Position numbers and translations under genes: made by a program
Assembly (NCBI RefSeq): GCF_005889725.1
Contig: NZ_VCKX01000006.1
Coordinates: 47,802-111,801, forward strand
Direction: 5' to 3'
Origin: Nonomuraea zeae
GTDB lineage: Bacteria; Actinomycetota; Actinomycetes; Streptosporangiales; Streptosporangiaceae
DNA: 64,000 nt
Shown: positions 61,799-64,000 of the stretch, in pieces
Position numbering within the stretch: position 1 is the stretch's first letter
How the letters are laid out: each line of letters starts with the position of its first letter
Notes under the pieces: generated by a model
Database searches by the model: none
What the model was told of the DNA's origin: nothing
What the model saw: only the letters and a program-made list of their open reading frames with translations

Positions 61799-62599
61799 GT
61801 GATCCCGCGTAGCCGAACCGTCAGCCTCCTCGCACTCGGGGCGATCTGCCTCTCCGGGTGCGCGAGCGAGGACCGTCCTGTCCAAACGCTCAAGCCGCTC
61901 GCTCTCAAGGAGCAGGTCTCCAATATCGTCAAGTCGTCCGACGGATACGCCGTCAACTGGGCGGGCGTGCTCAGCAACGCCAACCCGTGGCACTTCGGCG
62001 AGCACGTGGTGGCCACGATCGTCGGGCACGACGCCGCCGGCGCCGAGGTCGTCCGGATGGACCAGCCGCTCGACGCCGTACCGCCGGGCGGCTCGCTGGC
62101 CTTCACCGGACAGGCCAACGCCGCCCAGAAGCCGGCCAAGGTGACGATCCAGTACCGCCCCGCGCAGTGGCGCCCCGCGGCCAGGATCGCCTCGGCCTTC
62201 CACCGGTTCCCGATTTCACGTTCTCAGACATTGCGCCAAAAGGACGGCTCATATCTTATTACGGGATATGTCGGAAATCCCTATCAGGAGGCGGCCAGCA
62301 GCCTGGTCGTCAACGCATTGCTCCGTGACAGCGCGGGCAAACTGCTGGGCGGCGGCAGCACGTTCGTGGACGACGTCAAGGCCGGCAGCCCGCCCCGGTT
62401 CATCCTGACCGTCACGGGGCTGCCCGCGGGCGCGAAGGTGGCCAAGACCGAGATCACGGCCAGGACCTGGGGCTCGACCGGCCGCCCCTTCGAGGAGCTG
62501 GCGCTCGGCGGCGTGATGCCGGTGCACACGGTCGCGCCCAAGACCGAGCCGTTCGCGGAGGACCGGAGCACTCAGGTCATTTCCGAGCACAAGCAGTAA
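61799..62599 (+). CDS. Lipoprotein with FxLYD-type domain
   Basis: The GTG at 61799 begins a lipoprotein signal with lipobox CLSGC. The first domain (YAVNWAGVLSNANPWHFGEHVVATIVGHDAAGAEV) and the second (SYLITGYVGNPYQEAASSLVVNALLRDSAGKLLGG) have the beta-sandwich pattern of FxLYD domains. Function is unknown. Upstream frame is shared with the ABC-F gene by chance. 266 residues. Confidence 0.75.
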   Translation: MIPRSRTVSLLALGAICLSGCASEDRPVQTLKPLALKEQVSNIVKSSDGYAVNWAGVLSNANPWHFGEHVVATIVGHDAAGAEVVRMDQPLDAVPPGGSLAFTGQANAAQKPAKVTIQYRPAQWRPAARIASAFHRFPISRSQTLRQKDGSYLITGYVGNPYQEAASSLVVNALLRDSAGKLLGGGSTFVDDVKAGSPPRFILTVTGLPAGAKVAKTEITARTWGSTGRPFEELALGGVMPVHTVAPKTEPFAEDRSTQVISEHKQ

Positions 62600-62734
62600 G
62601 ACTCCGAAATTTCAGGGCAAATGGTGGTTTCTGTCCTTATATGAGGGCGGAAAACAAGCCCGCGACCCCGACAACCGATGCCATCGGCGTGAATAGGTGG
62701 AACTACTAGTTACCGATCCATTACCTTCAGTTAC

Positions 62735-64000
62735 ATGAATGACCGCGTCCTGGTAGAAGCACTCCGCGCGCGCGAGCAGGGGGCCCTCGCCGCGCTTTAC
62801 GACGCGTACGCGGAGAGCGTCTACCGCTACTGCTGGTCCCTGCTGCTGAGCGCCGACGGCGCGCAGGTGGCGCTCCGCGACACGCTGATCGCCGCCGAGG
62901 CCCACGCGGGCGCGCTGTCCGACCCGGACAGGCTCCGCACCTGGCTGTACGCACTCGCCCGCGTCGAGTGCCTGCGCCGCCGGGCCGCCGCGCCGCCGGG
63001 CGCCGACGAGGCGCTGGCGGAGGCGCCGCCGCTGGACGACCAGGCCGACGCCGATCTGCGGATCATGGCCTGGAACGCCGTCCACGGCCTGCCCGTCGCC
63101 GAACGCGAGGTCCTGGAGCTCTCCTACCGGCACGAGCTGCCCGGCCCCGAGCTCGCCCAGGTGCTCGGGATCCCGGCCCGCCACGTGGAGCCCGTCCAGG
63201 ACGCGGCGCGGGCGCGGCTGGCCGACGCGATCACCGCCGAGGTCCTGGCCAGGAAGGGCTCCTTGGACTGCGGCCCGGGGTCGCGCATCCTCGCCGGGCT
63301 CTCCGGGGAGCTGACCCCGGAGATGCGCGAGCACCTGGTCAGGCACCTCGCGCGCTGCGAGACGTGCGCGCCGCACCGCAACCGGCAGGTGTCGGCCGCC
63401 AAGGTCTTCGAGCTGACGCCGCTGCCCGCGCTGCCCGAGTCGCTGCGGATCAGGGTGATGAGCTGCTTCATCGACCCCGAGCTGCTGCCCTACCGCAGTT
63501 ACGTCGCCAGGCGTACGGGCGCACTCGGGGCCGCCGGGTTTCCCGTTTCCTCGGGGAAGGGCGTTCGGGCGTGGCCTCAGGCGCTGGCAGGCGCGCTGGC
63601 GGCGGTCGCGACCGTGGTGGCGATAGCGGTGATCTTCCAGCAGATCGGCCGGGACAACGGCGGCGCGTCGGGCATCGCGACGGCCGCCTTCCCCGCGACG
63701 GGTGAGCCGCCCGGCATCCGGCTGCCCTGGCAGGCCGAGCCCCAGGATGTCCCGTTGACCGTGGAGCCCGTACTCGACAGCACGGCCACGCGGCCGCTGG
63801 GGGTGACCGGGGCGCCGGTCACCGGCGTGCCCGCCGTCGTGGCCACCCACATCCCCGGCGTCGCCGTCACGCCCACCTGGGCCGCCGCGTCCGGCGGCCC
63901 GCGGCCCGAGCCGACCCCGCCGGCGCAGGAGGTGCCGGTGGAGGACCCGCCGCACGCCGAGCCTCCGCCGCCGGAGAAGCCTGTCTCTTATACTCATCCG
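62735..64000 (+). CDS. ECF-type sigma factor fused to zinc-finger and membrane domains (partial, 3' end cut by window)
   Basis: Region 2 (residues about 1-85: ALAALYDAYAESVYRYCWSL) and region 4 (about 110-165: LPVAEREVLELSYRHELPGPELAQVLGI) form an ECF sigma factor. A ZAS-like zinc finger follows (about 200-215: HLVRHLARCETC, the H-x3-C-x2-C anti-sigma motif). Then come one transmembrane helix (about 280-300: ALAGALAAVATVVAIAVIFQ) and a Pro/Val/Thr-rich part presumably outside. Sigma and anti-sigma functions in one membrane-bound chain occur in a few actinobacterial ECF groups. ATG at 62735; 422 codons visible. The last 7 codons may be adapter sequence. Confidence 0.8.
   Translation, partial: MNDRVLVEALRAREQGALAALYDAYAESVYRYCWSLLLSADGAQVALRDTLIAAEAHAGALSDPDRLRTWLYALARVECLRRRAAAPPGADEALAEAPPLDDQADADLRIMAWNAVHGLPVAEREVLELSYRHELPGPELAQVLGIPARHVEPVQDAARARLADAITAEVLARKGSLDCGPGSRILAGLSGELTPEMREHLVRHLARCETCAPHRNRQVSAAKVFELTPLPALPESLRIRVMSCFIDPELLPYRSYVARRTGALGAAGFPVSSGKGVRAWPQALAGALAAVATVVAIAVIFQQIGRDNGGASGIATAAFPATGEPPGIRLPWQAEPQDVPLTVEPVLDSTATRPLGVTGAPVTGVPAVVATHIPGVAVTPTWAAASGGPRPEPTPPAQEVPVEDPPHAEPPPPEKPVSYTHP
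63981..63993. other. Likely Nextera/Tn5 mosaic-end adapter trace
   Basis: CTGTCTCTTATAC is identical to the first 13 bases of the transposase mosaic end used in tagmentation libraries, and CTCATCCG continues with partial similarity to it. The A/T-rich run is foreign to this high-GC gene. Confidence 0.6.

Noticed and set aside
1..64000. CRISPR arrays, rRNA genes, PKS/NRPS clusters, phage structural genes
   Set aside because: No regularly spaced repeats, rRNA sequence or module signatures were seen; the only tandem arrays are protein-coding repeats.

Overview
The window is chromosomal DNA from a high-GC, spore-forming-type actinomycete. Strongly biased third codon positions, frequent GTG starts, a chaplin-like surface protein and the actinobacterial topA / MFS-tmk / holB / PSP1 neighbourhood all point there. 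The style of the accessory genes (FtsX-ectodomain protein, DUF4185, TagC-like protein, many lipoproteins) suggests Streptosporangiales, Nonomuraea-like, but that is inference.

Region 1 (1-14.1 kb) is mostly conserved core: a cell-surface protein with eight chaplin-like repeats, DUF5703, DNA topoisomerase I, a membrane metallophosphoesterase, an XRE regulator with a palindromic operator in its leader, an MFS-dTMP kinase fusion, DNA polymerase III delta', an orphan FtsX-ectodomain fragment, a PSP1/RicT-like protein, a TAP-type hydrolase and tRNA-Thr(CGT).

Region 2 (14.0-18.35 kb) is a decayed integrative element in the tRNA-Thr gene. It has a 99-bp direct repeat at each end, a frameshifted tyrosine integrase, an excisionase stump translationally joined to it, a DDE transposase with two amber codons, a secreted EEP-family phosphodiesterase/nuclease, matched putative integrase arm sites, and the tail of a second integrase beyond the right repeat.

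Region 3 (18.5-29.2 kb) is accessory: PepSY lipoprotein, DUF1905, small secreted proteins, an XRE/MmyB regulator divergent from an ABM-domain protein, a GlxA regulator, an imine-reductase-like enzyme, a KAP-type P-loop NTPase fused behind a STAND-like domain whose Walker A lysine is alanine, and a type I sulfatase.

Region 4 (29.4-43.7 kb) is the most unusual part. A 4,408-residue Tc-toxin A subunit carries about 30 hemopexin-like repeats in two blocks inserted into an otherwise recognisable TcA scaffold. Only 27 bp separate it from a gene for a basic-tailed protein that resembles the HopA1 effector family. No TcB or TcC gene is present in the window. The pair could be a toxin-delivery system with a non-canonical cargo arrangement.

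Region 5 (43.8-62.6 kb) holds a DHFR-family reductase, a DUF305 lipoprotein, and a sugar-uptake/catabolic locus. That locus has a GntR/FCD regulator, a binding protein, two permeases, a GH38 protein, an enolase-superfamily dehydratase and an S10 peptidase, tightly packed. A convergent set (SDR, DUF4432 epimerase-like, DUF4185 secreted protein) appears to share the same operator: AAGTGAT-tag-ATCACTT lies in front of the regulator and an imperfect copy lies at the far end in front of the DUF4185 gene. A TagC-like Tat-secreted protein, an ABC-F ATPase and an FxLYD-type lipoprotein follow.

Region 6 (62.7-64 kb) is an ECF-type sigma factor fused to a zinc-finger/transmembrane/Pro-rich extension, cut by the window end. 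The last 20 bases contain 13 bases identical to the Tn5/Nextera mosaic end, so the edge is probably a sequencing-adapter artefact.
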